Assembly: GCA_900320515.1 (NCBI GenBank)
Contig: ONSJ01000001.1
Location: 1-64,000, forward strand
Direction of reading: 5' to 3'
DNA from: an uncultured Methanobrevibacter sp.
GTDB taxonomy: Archaea > Methanobacteriota > Methanobacteria > Methanobacteriales > Methanobacteriaceae
Length of the DNA stretch: 64,000 nt
How positions within the stretch are numbered: the first letter of the stretch is position 1; each line of letters starts with the position of its first letter. Shown here piece after piece: positions 44,835 through 52,962 of this stretch. The notes under the pieces were generated by a model, which saw nothing but the letters and a program-made list of their open reading frames with translations, was not told the origin of the DNA and did no database searches. A program made the position numbers and the translations under genes.

Positions 44835-45506
44835 ATGAATTTATTTGAAAAATTTAATATTGAAACTGATGATGAACATTTATATGAGGTTGCATTTACA
44901 CATGCTTCATATGCAACCATTCATGAATTGGATTATAATTATGAAAGACTGGAGTTTCTAGGAGATTCAGTTTTGAGTTTGATTGTATCCGAATATTTAT
45001 TTAAAAAATATCCCCATTATGAGGAAGGGGAATTAACTAAAAAAAGGTCCAACTATGTTTGTCAAAATGCATTGATTTATTACTCTCAAAAGTTAAAGTT
45101 AAAGGATTACCTTCATGTTGCGGCTGAAGAGTCCAATTTGACAAAAAATGAGGTAATATCCATAACTGCGGATATTTTCGAATCATTTTTGGGAGCAATA
45201 TTTATAGATCAGGGCATAGAATTTGCAAAGGAATTCATTTCCAAATGGATTTTTAAATATATTGATCAGGAAAGAGTGTTCTTTGAAGATTACAAATCAG
45301 CAATGAAGGAATACGGTGATGCTGAAGAGGTTTCTATTGAATATCAAATATTGAAGGAATATGGTGTTCCTCATGATAAGACATTCATTATGGCCTGTCT
45401 GATTGACGGTCAGGAAATGGGTGTTGGAAGAGGTAAAAATAAAAAAGAAGCTGAACAAGCAGCTGCAAAAGGCGCAATGCGTAAATTAAGGCTAGGGAGA
45501 AATTAG
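44835..45506 (+). CDS. rnc: Ribonuclease III
   Basis: A 223-residue double-strand-specific RNase. The N-terminal catalytic domain has the signature NYERLEFLGDSVLSLIVSEYLF (residues 35-56) and the second acidic set in ITADIFESFLGAIF (about 108-121). The C-terminal dsRBD runs from about residue 150 (EYGVPHDKTFIMACLIDGQEMGVGRGKNKKEAEQAAAKGAM in outline). RNase III is rare in archaea but is known from gut Methanobacteriales, probably taken from bacteria. It would process rRNA or double-stranded RNA. The stop directly abuts the metX ATG. Confidence 0.93.
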   Translation: MNLFEKFNIETDDEHLYEVAFTHASYATIHELDYNYERLEFLGDSVLSLIVSEYLFKKYPHYEEGELTKKRSNYVCQNALIYYSQKLKLKDYLHVAAEESNLTKNEVISITADIFESFLGAIFIDQGIEFAKEFISKWIFKYIDQERVFFEDYKSAMKEYGDAEEVSIEYQILKEYGVPHDKTFIMACLIDGQEMGVGRGKNKKEAEQAAAKGAMRKLRLGRN

Positions 45507-46973
45507 ATGAACAAAGAATCTGTAGGTGTTGTTGAGACAAAATATTTCCACATTGAAGAACCGATTGATTTGGACAGTGGAGAGGTTATAGACGAAGTTA
45601 CTGTAGCCTATGAAACATATGGTGAACTCAACAAGGAAAAATCCAATGCTATCTTAATTTGCCATGCATTGACTGGTGATGCGCATGCCGCAGGATGGCA
45701 TGAAGGAGACAAGAAACCCGGTTGGTGGGAAATTGTAATAGGTCCCGGAAAAGCTTTGAACACTGAAAAGTATTTCATAATATGTTCCAATGTTTTAGGA
45801 GGATGTAAAGGAACAACAGGTCCAAGTTCAATAAATCCGAAGACCGGCAAGGAATACGGTTTGGATTTTCCAGTCATTACCATTGGCGATATGGTTAAGG
45901 TTCAAAAGAAGCTTATTGATTCATTCGGTATCACTCAGTTGGCTGCCATTATTGGTGGCTCAATGGGCGGAATGCAGGTTCTTGAATGGATGGTTTCATA
46001 TCCCACAATGATGAAAAAGGCAATTCCGATAGCAACAGCCGCCATGTCATCTCCACAGCAAATTGCATTTAATGCTGTAGGACGTCAATCAATATTTTCA
46101 GATCCTCATTGGAAAGGCGGAAATTACTATGAATCAGGTGTGATTCCACGAAATGGATTGTCCTTGGCTCGTATGATTGCTCACATTACCTATTTAAGCG
46201 ATGAATCCATGGACATCAAATTCGGACGAGGCCTTCAGGATAAGGATGAAATCAGTTATGACTTTTCCCTCGATTTCCAGGTTGAAAGCTACTTGAAGCA
46301 TCAGGGAGAAACCTTTGTAAAACGTTTTGATGCAAACAGTTACCTATACATTACAAAAGCCGTTGACCTGTTTGATTTGTCAATAAACGATTCATTGATT
46401 GACGGGTTTAAGAATGTTGAAGCCAAAGTCCAAGTGCTTTCTGTCGATTCAGATTGGCTTTATCCGACTGAACAAAGTACTGACATTGTGACTGCCCTGA
46501 ATGCAAACAACGTTGATGTATCATTCTCAGAAATCAAATCAAACTATGGGCACGATGCATTTCTGCTTGAAAAGGGACAGCTCAATTATCTATTTGCAAA
46601 TTTCCTATCAGAAAGTGTCGTCGAAGACCTGATGATGGAAAACATTGCCACTATCAAGGCAGATGCAGATGTTGTTGAAGCGGCTAAATTGATGTTGGAT
46701 AAGCATGTTACCCACATTCCGGTTGTCACTGATGAAAACAAATTGATAGGAATTGTAACAAGTTGGGACTTGTCCAAATCCATCGCTACCAATTCAAATC
46801 ATCTGACTGACATCATGACAACAACAGTCAAGTACTGTAATGCCGGAGATACAATAGAAGAGATTGCTCGGCATATGCGCAAATTCGACATATCCTGTCT
46901 TCCTGTCGTTGATGAGGACATGGTCGTTTTAGGCTTGATTACAACAGATCAAATCAGTAATTTACTCAGCTAA
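45507..46973 (+). CDS. metX: Homoserine O-acetyltransferase with C-terminal CBS pair
   Basis: A 488-residue protein. Residues 1-370 form an alpha/beta hydrolase: the start [19 protein letters not shown], oxyanion region [15 protein letters not shown], nucleophile [12 protein letters not shown] (about 148-159) with the catalytic Ser, and later DSDWLYP and [11 protein letters not shown] (catalytic Asp and His). Residues 375-488 are two CBS domains ([57 protein letters not shown]). It makes O-acetylhomoserine for MetY. CBS pairs bind adenosyl ligands, so feedback by S-adenosylmethionine is plausible (inference). It starts one base after the rnc stop. Confidence 0.93.
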   Translation: MNKESVGVVETKYFHIEEPIDLDSGEVIDEVTVAYETYGELNKEKSNAILICHALTGDAHAAGWHEGDKKPGWWEIVIGPGKALNTEKYFIICSNVLGGCKGTTGPSSINPKTGKEYGLDFPVITIGDMVKVQKKLIDSFGITQLAAIIGGSMGGMQVLEWMVSYPTMMKKAIPIATAAMSSPQQIAFNAVGRQSIFSDPHWKGGNYYESGVIPRNGLSLARMIAHITYLSDESMDIKFGRGLQDKDEISYDFSLDFQVESYLKHQGETFVKRFDANSYLYITKAVDLFDLSINDSLIDGFKNVEAKVQVLSVDSDWLYPTEQSTDIVTALNANNVDVSFSEIKSNYGHDAFLLEKGQLNYLFANFLSESVVEDLMMENIATIKADADVVEAAKLMLDKHVTHIPVVTDENKLIGIVTSWDLSKSIATNSNHLTDIMTTTVKYCNAGDTIEEIARHMRKFDISCLPVVDEDMVVLGLITTDQISNLLS

Positions 46974-47006
46974 ATTACACTTTTTTTAATTTTTTGGAGA
47001 GATATT

Positions 47007-47699
47007 ATTTCAAGGACTGCTAAATTCATTGATGGTGCCAAAAAGGGTATTCCAATCACTTTCGGTTATGTTCCGATGGGTATTGGATATGCCGCAATTG
47101 CCATAAAAGCGGGCATGACTCCTCTTGAGACCATTTCAATGTCTTTTCTGGTATATGCCGGAGCGGGACAGATTATTGCGGCATCCATGGTTTTGAGCGG
47201 TGCGACTGCAATGGCAATCATACTGACCAATTTTGTAGTTAACTTGAGATATTTTGTGATGTCCACATGTGTATTGAACAAGATTGAAGATTCCAACACT
47301 CCTTTAAACATATTGGCGGCCCATGTGACTGTCGACGAATCATTTGCCATGTTTTCATTAAGTGAGGATTCAAGCATCTGGACATATCTTGGAATTGCAA
47401 TAACTGCATGGCTGAGCTGGTGTCTGGGAGCGGGAATAGGCGTTGTCCTTTTGGATCTGCTTCCGGTAATCGTCACAAACAGTTTCAACATTTCATTATA
47501 TGCATTGTTTGTAGCCATATTGACACCTGCAGTAAAGGAATCCAGACAGATTGCCCTGTTGGTATTGGTAACTGCAGTTTTAAACATTGTCCTAAGTCAG
47601 TTTTTGGGCAACTGGTCCCTAATCGTTTCCACTTTGGTTGGAGCGGCGATTGGAATGTATATAGTTGATGACGAATACTTGCTTTCGGGTGATGCATAA
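47007..47699 (+). CDS. azlC: AzlC branched-chain amino acid exporter subunit, non-AUG start
   Basis: About 230 residues, with a typical AzlC core: FIDGAKKGIPITFGYVPMGIGYA, GAGQIIAASMVLSGATAMAIIL, and NFVVNLRYFVMSTCVLNKIE. The conserved opening lies upstream of the first in-frame ATG (47076), so translation must begin earlier. The in-frame codons there are ATT 47004 and ATT 47007, after GGAGAGA (46996-47002). No ATG, GTG or TTG is in frame from the stop codon on. I choose ATT 47007 by spacing. It forms a two-subunit exporter with AzlD, which overlaps it by one base. Confidence 0.82.
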   Translation: MSRTAKFIDGAKKGIPITFGYVPMGIGYAAIAIKAGMTPLETISMSFLVYAGAGQIIAASMVLSGATAMAIILTNFVVNLRYFVMSTCVLNKIEDSNTPLNILAAHVTVDESFAMFSLSEDSSIWTYLGIAITAWLSWCLGAGIGVVLLDLLPVIVTNSFNISLYALFVAILTPAVKESRQIALLVLVTAVLNIVLSQFLGNWSLIVSTLVGAAIGMYIVDDEYLLSGDA

Positions 47700-48013
47700 T
47701 GGATTATATGGCTTTGGTTATTTTAGGCTGTGCGGTCGTGACATTCATTCCAAGACTGATTCCTGCATTGTTCATCGATAAGTTGGATTTTCCTCCAAAA
47801 GTCGAGAAATTCCTGAATCTGATTCCTTACACTGCCCTTGCGGCACTGATATGTCCGGGGGTTTTGACTGTTGACAATCAGCTGTGGTATATAGGATTGA
47901 TAGGAGCCATTGTGGCAGCAGCACTTGCCTGGAAGAAGGTTCCCCTTGGAGCCATTGTAATATTGACTGTGGTAATTCTAATTGCAGTCTATTCGATCGT
48001 ACCCTTCTTTTAG
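47699..48013 (+). CDS. azlD: AzlD branched-chain amino acid exporter subunit
   Basis: A 104-residue protein with four membrane helices (ALVILGCAVVTFIPRLIPALF, FLNLIPYTALAALICPGVL, WYIGLIGAIVAAALAW, LGAIVILTVVILIAVYSIV). This matches the AzlD family, which assists AzlC. The start codon overlaps the azlC stop. Together they export amino acids such as branched-chain ones in bacteria. Confidence 0.88.
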   Translation: MDYMALVILGCAVVTFIPRLIPALFIDKLDFPPKVEKFLNLIPYTALAALICPGVLTVDNQLWYIGLIGAIVAAALAWKKVPLGAIVILTVVILIAVYSIVPFF

Positions 48014-48043
48014 GGAATTATAGGATAAAAAAGGAGATTTATA

Positions 48044-48601
48044 ATGTTCGGTAATGTTAATGTAGATTTATTTTATTTTTTCAATCACAATTTTCAAAAT
48101 CCGATTTTTGATGCGGTAATGCCGATAGTGACCCACTTTGGAGGATTTAAGGTATTGATAGTTGTGCTGATTGCTATTATAGCATATGCACATTTAAAAG
48201 ATAAGAAAACTCTTAAAAGAATCACTATGTTTGCATTGTTTGCGTTTTTATGCTCTGATGTTGTTACCGCTATCTTAAAGCATCTGATTATGGAACCGAG
48301 ACCTTTTGTAACTTTGGATAATGTGCGTTTGCTGATTGTGGAAACCGATCCTCTTTCATTTCCATCTGGCCATACCACTTCAACAGTGTCATTCGTAACA
48401 TTTTTTGTATTGAACATGAAGGAATTGGCCAAAAAGCATTATAAGATAATTGATGCCGTATTAATATTATTTGCAGTCACAATCCCATTTTCAAGAATGT
48501 ATGTCGGTGTGCACTATCCTGGCGATGTCCTGGCAGGTGCTGTTATCGGTATTTTAGGTGCATGGCTTGTCAACAGGTATAGAACACGAGTGAGAGCTTA
48601 A
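48044..48601 (+). CDS. PAP2-family membrane phosphatase
   Basis: A 185-residue membrane protein of the type 2 phosphatidic acid phosphatase superfamily. The motifs KHLIMEPRPF, PSGHTTSTVS (with PSGH) and SRMYVGVHYPGD are in order, with catalytic residues intact. It probably dephosphorylates lipid or isoprenoid diphosphates in the membrane. The ATG at 48044 has AAGGAGATTT. Ends in a basic RYRTRVRA tail. Confidence 0.92.
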   Translation: MFGNVNVDLFYFFNHNFQNPIFDAVMPIVTHFGGFKVLIVVLIAIIAYAHLKDKKTLKRITMFALFAFLCSDVVTAILKHLIMEPRPFVTLDNVRLLIVETDPLSFPSGHTTSTVSFVTFFVLNMKELAKKHYKIIDAVLILFAVTIPFSRMYVGVHYPGDVLAGAVIGILGAWLVNRYRTRVRA

Positions 48602-49016
48602 TTCAAGCATCATTTTTTTTGGAAAATGCTTTGGTAATTGTATAAGTTTTTTCTGCTTGGAACTATTTTTTCTAACAAAATATGTTATACGAATGTTACA
48701 TATGTTAAAGATACATTACCTCATATATAAACTTTTCGTTTTTAATTTTTTTAAAAAAATTAATTTATTTTTTGTTAAATATTAATTTTATATAAATATT
48801 TATTTTATTTATTATAATAAGTATTAAAAATTGTTTTTTATAAGATTTAATAAGTATTTGATATGTATTCTATTTTTTAATGGATTATATTAATTTTTAT
48901 ATAAACCATAAAGTTTATATACTATGTAATATAACATTAACATATGTAATTAGTTTTTAACATAATTACTGAAGTACTTAAATACTTTTTTGCAAAAAAT
49001 TAATTTGTGGATTACT
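48602..49016. other. Intergenic region with paired palindromic elements
   Basis: About 415 A+T-rich bases. TTACATATGTTAA (48696-48708) and its exact reverse complement TTAACATATGTAA (48937-48949) are present. Several TATA-like stretches occur, including GTTTATATACT (48913-48923) and CATATATAAACTT (about 48722). Close to the start AAGTACTTAAATACTT (near 48972-48987) is nearly symmetric. These could be operators for the Xre regulator. No ORF was found. Confidence 0.5.
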
Positions 49017-49253
49017 ATGAGAACCATGATTAAATATTTAAGACAGGAGCTCAAGATGAGCCAAAAAGAATTGGGTGATAAAGTTGGAGTTACCCGGCAA
49101 ACAATTAACGCGCTTGAAAATGGCCGGTACAATCCTTCTTTATTTTTAGCTTATGAAATAACCCAAGTTTTTAATAAAATGATGTTTAAGGGAGATCGAG
49201 AAAAGTATTTTGTTATGGAAGAAATATTTATTTTCGATGATGATTACTATTAG
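49017..49253 (+). CDS. Xre-family transcriptional regulator
   Basis: A 78-residue HTH protein. The Xre helix-turn-helix is clear at about residues 8-60: LRQELKMSQKELGDKVGVTRQTINALENGRYNPSLFLAYEI. Start ATG 49017, with GTGG ATTACT before; a longer frame to 48990 is less likely. It is the first gene of a set with two DUF4013 proteins, 11 bases before the first. It probably controls that set and itself. Confidence 0.85.
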   Translation: MRTMIKYLRQELKMSQKELGDKVGVTRQTINALENGRYNPSLFLAYEITQVFNKMMFKGDREKYFVMEEIFIFDDDYY

Positions 49254-49263
49254 GTGATAAAAA

Positions 49264-49995
49264 ATGATTTTAGATATATACAAAGATTCACTGGAATATT
49301 CAGCCAAGGACTGGAAAACTTTAGTGATATTGGGAGTAATCTGTTTTTTCAGCTTCTTATTGCTTCCGGCATTTCTGATTACTGGTTATAATTATAGAGT
49401 TATCAACACTGCGGTACATGGGGTTATCAACGGTAGGGATCCACTGCCGGACTTTGAAGATTTGATAAGCATGTTTGTTGATGGAGTAAAGTTTGTAATA
49501 GTTCAGATTTTGTATCTGCTCGTGCCGGCCATTATCTTTTTGATATTCGCCCTTGTTGCAGGACAGACAAATGGCGTTGCGGCATCTGCAATAATGATTA
49601 TCGGATGCATAATAACATTTGTCGCTTTTGTGGTTGCAGAGCTGATGGCTCAAATGGGAATATGTCACATGGCATACAATGACGGTGCATTCTCAAAGGC
49701 ATTTGCTATAAGTGAAATAAAAGAGGTCATAGATGAAATCGGATGGTTTGAATGCATTGCAACCTTCTTGGGGTTGATAATCATAACTTTAGTTATTTTA
49801 TTTGTTGTTTCAGCGATTATTGGAATAATATTTACGGCATTCGGTCTTTCCACTGCTATTTTAGGTATTAATCCAAGTTCAATATTCATTTTAGGCGCTC
49901 TAATCAACATACTAATTACAATGTTCCTGGTCGGACCGTACTTGAGCATATTCAATTCAAGATCAATCGGATTGTTGTACACAATGCAGATATAA
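49264..49995 (+). CDS. DUF4013 membrane protein 1
   Basis: A 243-residue multi-spanning membrane protein. The start LDIYKDSLEYSAKDWKTLVILGVICFFSF and the segment NGRDPLPDFEDLISMFVDGVKFVI fit DUF4013, a family of archaeal membrane proteins of unknown function. About six helices. ATG with GGTGATAAAA. It is followed 11 bases later by a paralogue. Confidence 0.78.
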   Translation: MILDIYKDSLEYSAKDWKTLVILGVICFFSFLLLPAFLITGYNYRVINTAVHGVINGRDPLPDFEDLISMFVDGVKFVIVQILYLLVPAIIFLIFALVAGQTNGVAASAIMIIGCIITFVAFVVAELMAQMGICHMAYNDGAFSKAFAISEIKEVIDEIGWFECIATFLGLIIITLVILFVVSAIIGIIFTAFGLSTAILGINPSSIFILGALINILITMFLVGPYLSIFNSRSIGLLYTMQI

Positions 49996-50005
49996 GGTGA
50001 TTTTT

Positions 50006-50842
50006 ATGGCAAGCATTACTGACTGCGTAGTTGAAGGATTGAAATATCCTTTCAATGACATTAAAAAACTTTTGGGAGTTGGAATATTATGTGTAATAAT
50101 TGATTTGATTTCAATTGTTTTCACTATTAAGACCGTTGATGTAACCAAAATGATTATAGGCACTTTAGAAAAAACCAATGCAACTGGATTCAATCTAAAC
50201 TTTTCTCAATTGCCTAATGGTGACATATATTTGGCTATTGCGATGCTTGTAGTGGGATTCATTGTATCGTTGTTTATAATGGGATATCAGTATGATGTTG
50301 TCAACTTCTCAATAAACAGGAAAGATGACCTTCCGGGATTTGGGGACATCGTGGGCATGTTTATTAAGGGAGTAAAGTATTTCCTTGTATGTCTTGTATA
50401 CAGCATTCCTTCAATGATTGTGGCATTTTTAGCAATACTGGTATCAAACAATTCATCATTATGGTCAGTCATAATGGTAATTTCAGTTTTATTGATAATA
50501 ATCTGTTATTTCATCCTGATTATGGCATTGAACAACATGATTGCACATGACAGCCTTAAAAAGGCATTTGACTTTAGCGAAATAAGGGGCAATATCTCTA
50601 ATCTCGGATGGGTCAAATATATTGGAACAATCCTGTTTACAGTGATAGTGTTCATGATTATCAACATAGCTATAGGAATTGTCATGAGCTTTTTGACTGT
50701 AATATTTGCGGCGACTATTAACAATCAGGCAATAGTCATATCAATAGTCATATCAGTAATTGAAGCATTATTTGTAACCTCATATTGCAGCGTATTTTTC
50801 AGTAGGGTTTGCGGATCGATATATAGAGAAGCGGTCAAATAA
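50006..50842 (+). CDS. DUF4013 membrane protein 2
   Basis: A 278-residue paralogue of the previous gene, with DDLPGFGDIVGMFIKGVKYFLVCLVYS as the matching segment and about six helices. Start ATG 50006, with AAGGTGATTT; the longer frame from 49997 uses this site as codons. Both paralogues lie between a regulator and an ABC transporter, so they may form one stress- or peptide-response set. Function unknown. Confidence 0.78.
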   Translation: MASITDCVVEGLKYPFNDIKKLLGVGILCVIIDLISIVFTIKTVDVTKMIIGTLEKTNATGFNLNFSQLPNGDIYLAIAMLVVGFIVSLFIMGYQYDVVNFSINRKDDLPGFGDIVGMFIKGVKYFLVCLVYSIPSMIVAFLAILVSNNSSLWSVIMVISVLLIIICYFILIMALNNMIAHDSLKKAFDFSEIRGNISNLGWVKYIGTILFTVIVFMIINIAIGIVMSFLTVIFAATINNQAIVISIVISVIEALFVTSYCSVFFSRVCGSIYREAVK

Positions 50843-50903
50843 TTGGGACATTTTTAACCGTTCCAATTTATTTTTTTAATTAATTTTATAGGGAGTTTTT
50901 AAT

Positions 50904-51821
50904 ATGGTAGTCTACGTTATCGAAACAAACAATCTGTCAAAAACATATTCCAGAAATAAGGTTGTCAATTCAGTTAATATGCATGTTGAAAAGGGAAAGA
51001 TTTATGGTCTTTTGGGTAAAAACGGAGCCGGAAAAACCACAACAATGTGCATGCTATTGAATCTCACATATCCAAGCGGTGGAGAAATATTCCTTTTTGG
51101 AAAAGATCCTAAAAGATATTCAAATGAAATCTATCCTAAAATAGGTTCAATCATTGAAACTCCAGGATTTTACGAGAATCTGACAGCATACGAGAACTTG
51201 AAAATCATTGGAAAAATAAGGGGAGACTATAATCCTCAAAAAATTAGGTTAGTTCTTGAAATGGTTAATTTGGCAGATGATAAATCAAAAAGATTCAAAG
51301 ATTTCTCATTGGGCATGAAGCAACGTTTGGGAATAGCTGCAGCTATTTTGCATAATCCGGAATTGCTGATTTTGGACGAACCGATTAACGGTCTTGACCC
51401 TTTTGGAATTAAGGAAATCAGGACATTGCTTAAAAGATTGTCCCATGATTTTGGAATAACTATTCTCATTTCATCGCATATATTGAGTGAAATTGAAAAT
51501 CTTGCCGATGTCATAGGTTTCATGGACAATGGTGTTTTAATCGATGAAATCTCAAGAGATGAATTACATGACAGGTTAAACAAGTTTGTTGAATTTGAAG
51601 TATCTGACATTGGTCTTGCACTCAATGTCTTTAAGAGATTGGAGCTTAGGGAAAATGAGGATTATACATTTGACAACAATACTATCCGTCTCTATTCTCA
51701 TCTGGACATGAGGGACAAATTTAATGCATTGTTTGTTAAGGCAGGAATTGATGTTAGAAAGGTGAACTTATGTGAAGAGAACTTGGAAGAGTTCTTTACA
51801 AGATTCGTTTCCAATAATTGA
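50904..51821 (+). CDS. ABC transporter ATPase (bacitracin/ABC-2 type)
   Basis: A 305-residue ATPase. Walker A GKNGAGKTT, signature DFSLGMKQRLGIA, Walker B LLILDEPINGLDP, and the switch His in ISSHILSEIE. The C-terminal 80 residues match the BcrA/CcmA-type regulatory extension. It pairs with the permease nine bases downstream. ATG 50904 with GGGAG upstream. Confidence 0.92.
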   Translation: MVVYVIETNNLSKTYSRNKVVNSVNMHVEKGKIYGLLGKNGAGKTTTMCMLLNLTYPSGGEIFLFGKDPKRYSNEIYPKIGSIIETPGFYENLTAYENLKIIGKIRGDYNPQKIRLVLEMVNLADDKSKRFKDFSLGMKQRLGIAAAILHNPELLILDEPINGLDPFGIKEIRTLLKRLSHDFGITILISSHILSEIENLADVIGFMDNGVLIDEISRDELHDRLNKFVEFEVSDIGLALNVFKRLELRENEDYTFDNNTIRLYSHLDMRDKFNALFVKAGIDVRKVNLCEENLEEFFTRFVSNN

Positions 51822-51830
51822 GGTGATAAG

Positions 51831-52556
51831 ATGTTAACTTTCATAGAAATGGAATTTTTAAAACTAAAACGATCAAATATTTTCCTGTTGAGCTTAATTG
51901 GAGCCATTTTACCTCCACTTTTAATGTTCATTGCAGTTTTTGCATTTGATGAAGGCCACACTTTCGAATTGCTGTTCAGCAATGTAAATATGTACATGTC
52001 AGCATTATTTGCAATTCTGCTTTATGCAATAATGATTTCCTACCTATTTGGAAGGGAATACAATGAACATACTCTAAAAACAATGCTTACCATTCCTGTA
52101 TCCAGAGGAAAATTCTTGCTCAGTAAATATGTCATGTTTTTAGTATGGATTTTAATATTGACAGTAGTTACAACCCTGTCGACTATGGTATTGGGTTTTG
52201 TTGCAGGGCTTGATGGATTCAGTCTAAAACTCTTCATCGATAGCTTCGCTCAACTCCTCTTTGCAAATGTGTTGTTGTTTTTAACATTCTCTCCATTTGT
52301 ATTTATTTCATTGTTCATTACAAATATGGTTCCTGCAATGGTTGGAGGAGCAGGCCTTGCATTGGTCAATATGATGATTTATGGCCAGACATGGGCACCA
52401 TATGTTCCATGGGTGTGTCCATATTTGATTGCATCCGGCGAGATTGCAGAGTATAGTTCAAGCATTACTCTATCTTACGCGGTTATATTGGCGACTTTTG
52501 CGATTGGATTAGTTATCTCATATATTTACTTTACAAAGACCGATGTTTCACTTTAG
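51831..52556 (+). CDS. ABC-2 family permease
   Basis: A 241-residue permease with six helices (FLLSLIGAILPPLLMFIAVFAF; ALFAILLYAIMISYLFGREY; and others). The loop GREYNEHTLKTMLTIPVSRGKFLLSKY is typical of the BcrB type. With the preceding ATPase it forms a probable antimicrobial-peptide or lantibiotic-resistance exporter, by family analogy. ATG 51831 with AGGTGATAAG. Confidence 0.88.
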   Translation: MLTFIEMEFLKLKRSNIFLLSLIGAILPPLLMFIAVFAFDEGHTFELLFSNVNMYMSALFAILLYAIMISYLFGREYNEHTLKTMLTIPVSRGKFLLSKYVMFLVWILILTVVTTLSTMVLGFVAGLDGFSLKLFIDSFAQLLFANVLLFLTFSPFVFISLFITNMVPAMVGGAGLALVNMMIYGQTWAPYVPWVCPYLIASGEIAEYSSSITLSYAVILATFAIGLVISYIYFTKTDVSL

Positions 52557-52558
52557 GT

Positions 52559-52577
52559 TTACTTTTCAAATGCTCTC
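52559..52577 (+). promoter_or_regulatory. Shared promoter-proximal 19-bp motif, copy 3
   Basis: TTACTTTTCAAATGCTCTC on the plus strand, eight bases before a TATA-like TTTAAATA (52586-52593) of the zinc-ribbon gene at 52629. All 19 bases match copies 1 and 2, and orientation relative to the gene is the same. Confidence 0.7.
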
Positions 52578-52628
52578 TCAAAGAGTTTAAATATTGTGAT
52601 GTTGAAATATTAGGTTGGACGTGATACT

Positions 52629-52904
52629 ATGAATGACTTTGAAAATCAAAAGTTTTGCCAATCCTGTGCAATGCCTATGGCAGATGAAGAACTCTTTGGA
52701 ACCAATGCTGATGGCAGCAAAAACGAAGATTATTGCATATACTGCTTTAAGGATGGAGAATTCACATCAGACATGTCAATGGATGAAATGATGAATTTCT
52801 GCATAGACAAGATGGTTGAAGTTCATCCGGAAATTGACAAGGAGCAGGCAAGTGCAATGATGGGCGAAGTATTTCCTAAATTAAAAAGATGGGCAAATGA
52901 TTAA
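52629..52904 (+). CDS. Zinc-ribbon protein
   Basis: A 91-residue protein. FCQSCAMPMADEE at residues 9-21 and YCIYCFKDGEF at about 36-46 make a four-cysteine zinc ribbon; the rest is helical (SMDEMMNFCIDKMVEVHPEID). It matches the family of small putative zinc-ribbon proteins found in bacteria and methanogens; role unknown. ATG 52629 with GGACGTGATACT. It has its own promoter (shared motif) and a terminator after it. Confidence 0.8.
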   Translation: MNDFENQKFCQSCAMPMADEELFGTNADGSKNEDYCIYCFKDGEFTSDMSMDEMMNFCIDKMVEVHPEIDKEQASAMMGEVFPKLKRWAND

Positions 52905-52927
52905 TTGGCCCGTCAATTCTTTTTTTA
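52903..52927 (+). terminator. Terminator after zinc-ribbon gene
   Basis: AATTG (52903-52907) and CAATT (52914-52918) make a short stem with loop GCCCGT, then CTTTTTTTT. It overlaps the stop codon. Confidence 0.55.
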
Positions 52928-52962
52928 AATTTTAAGTAGTATTAATTCAATAATATTATATC

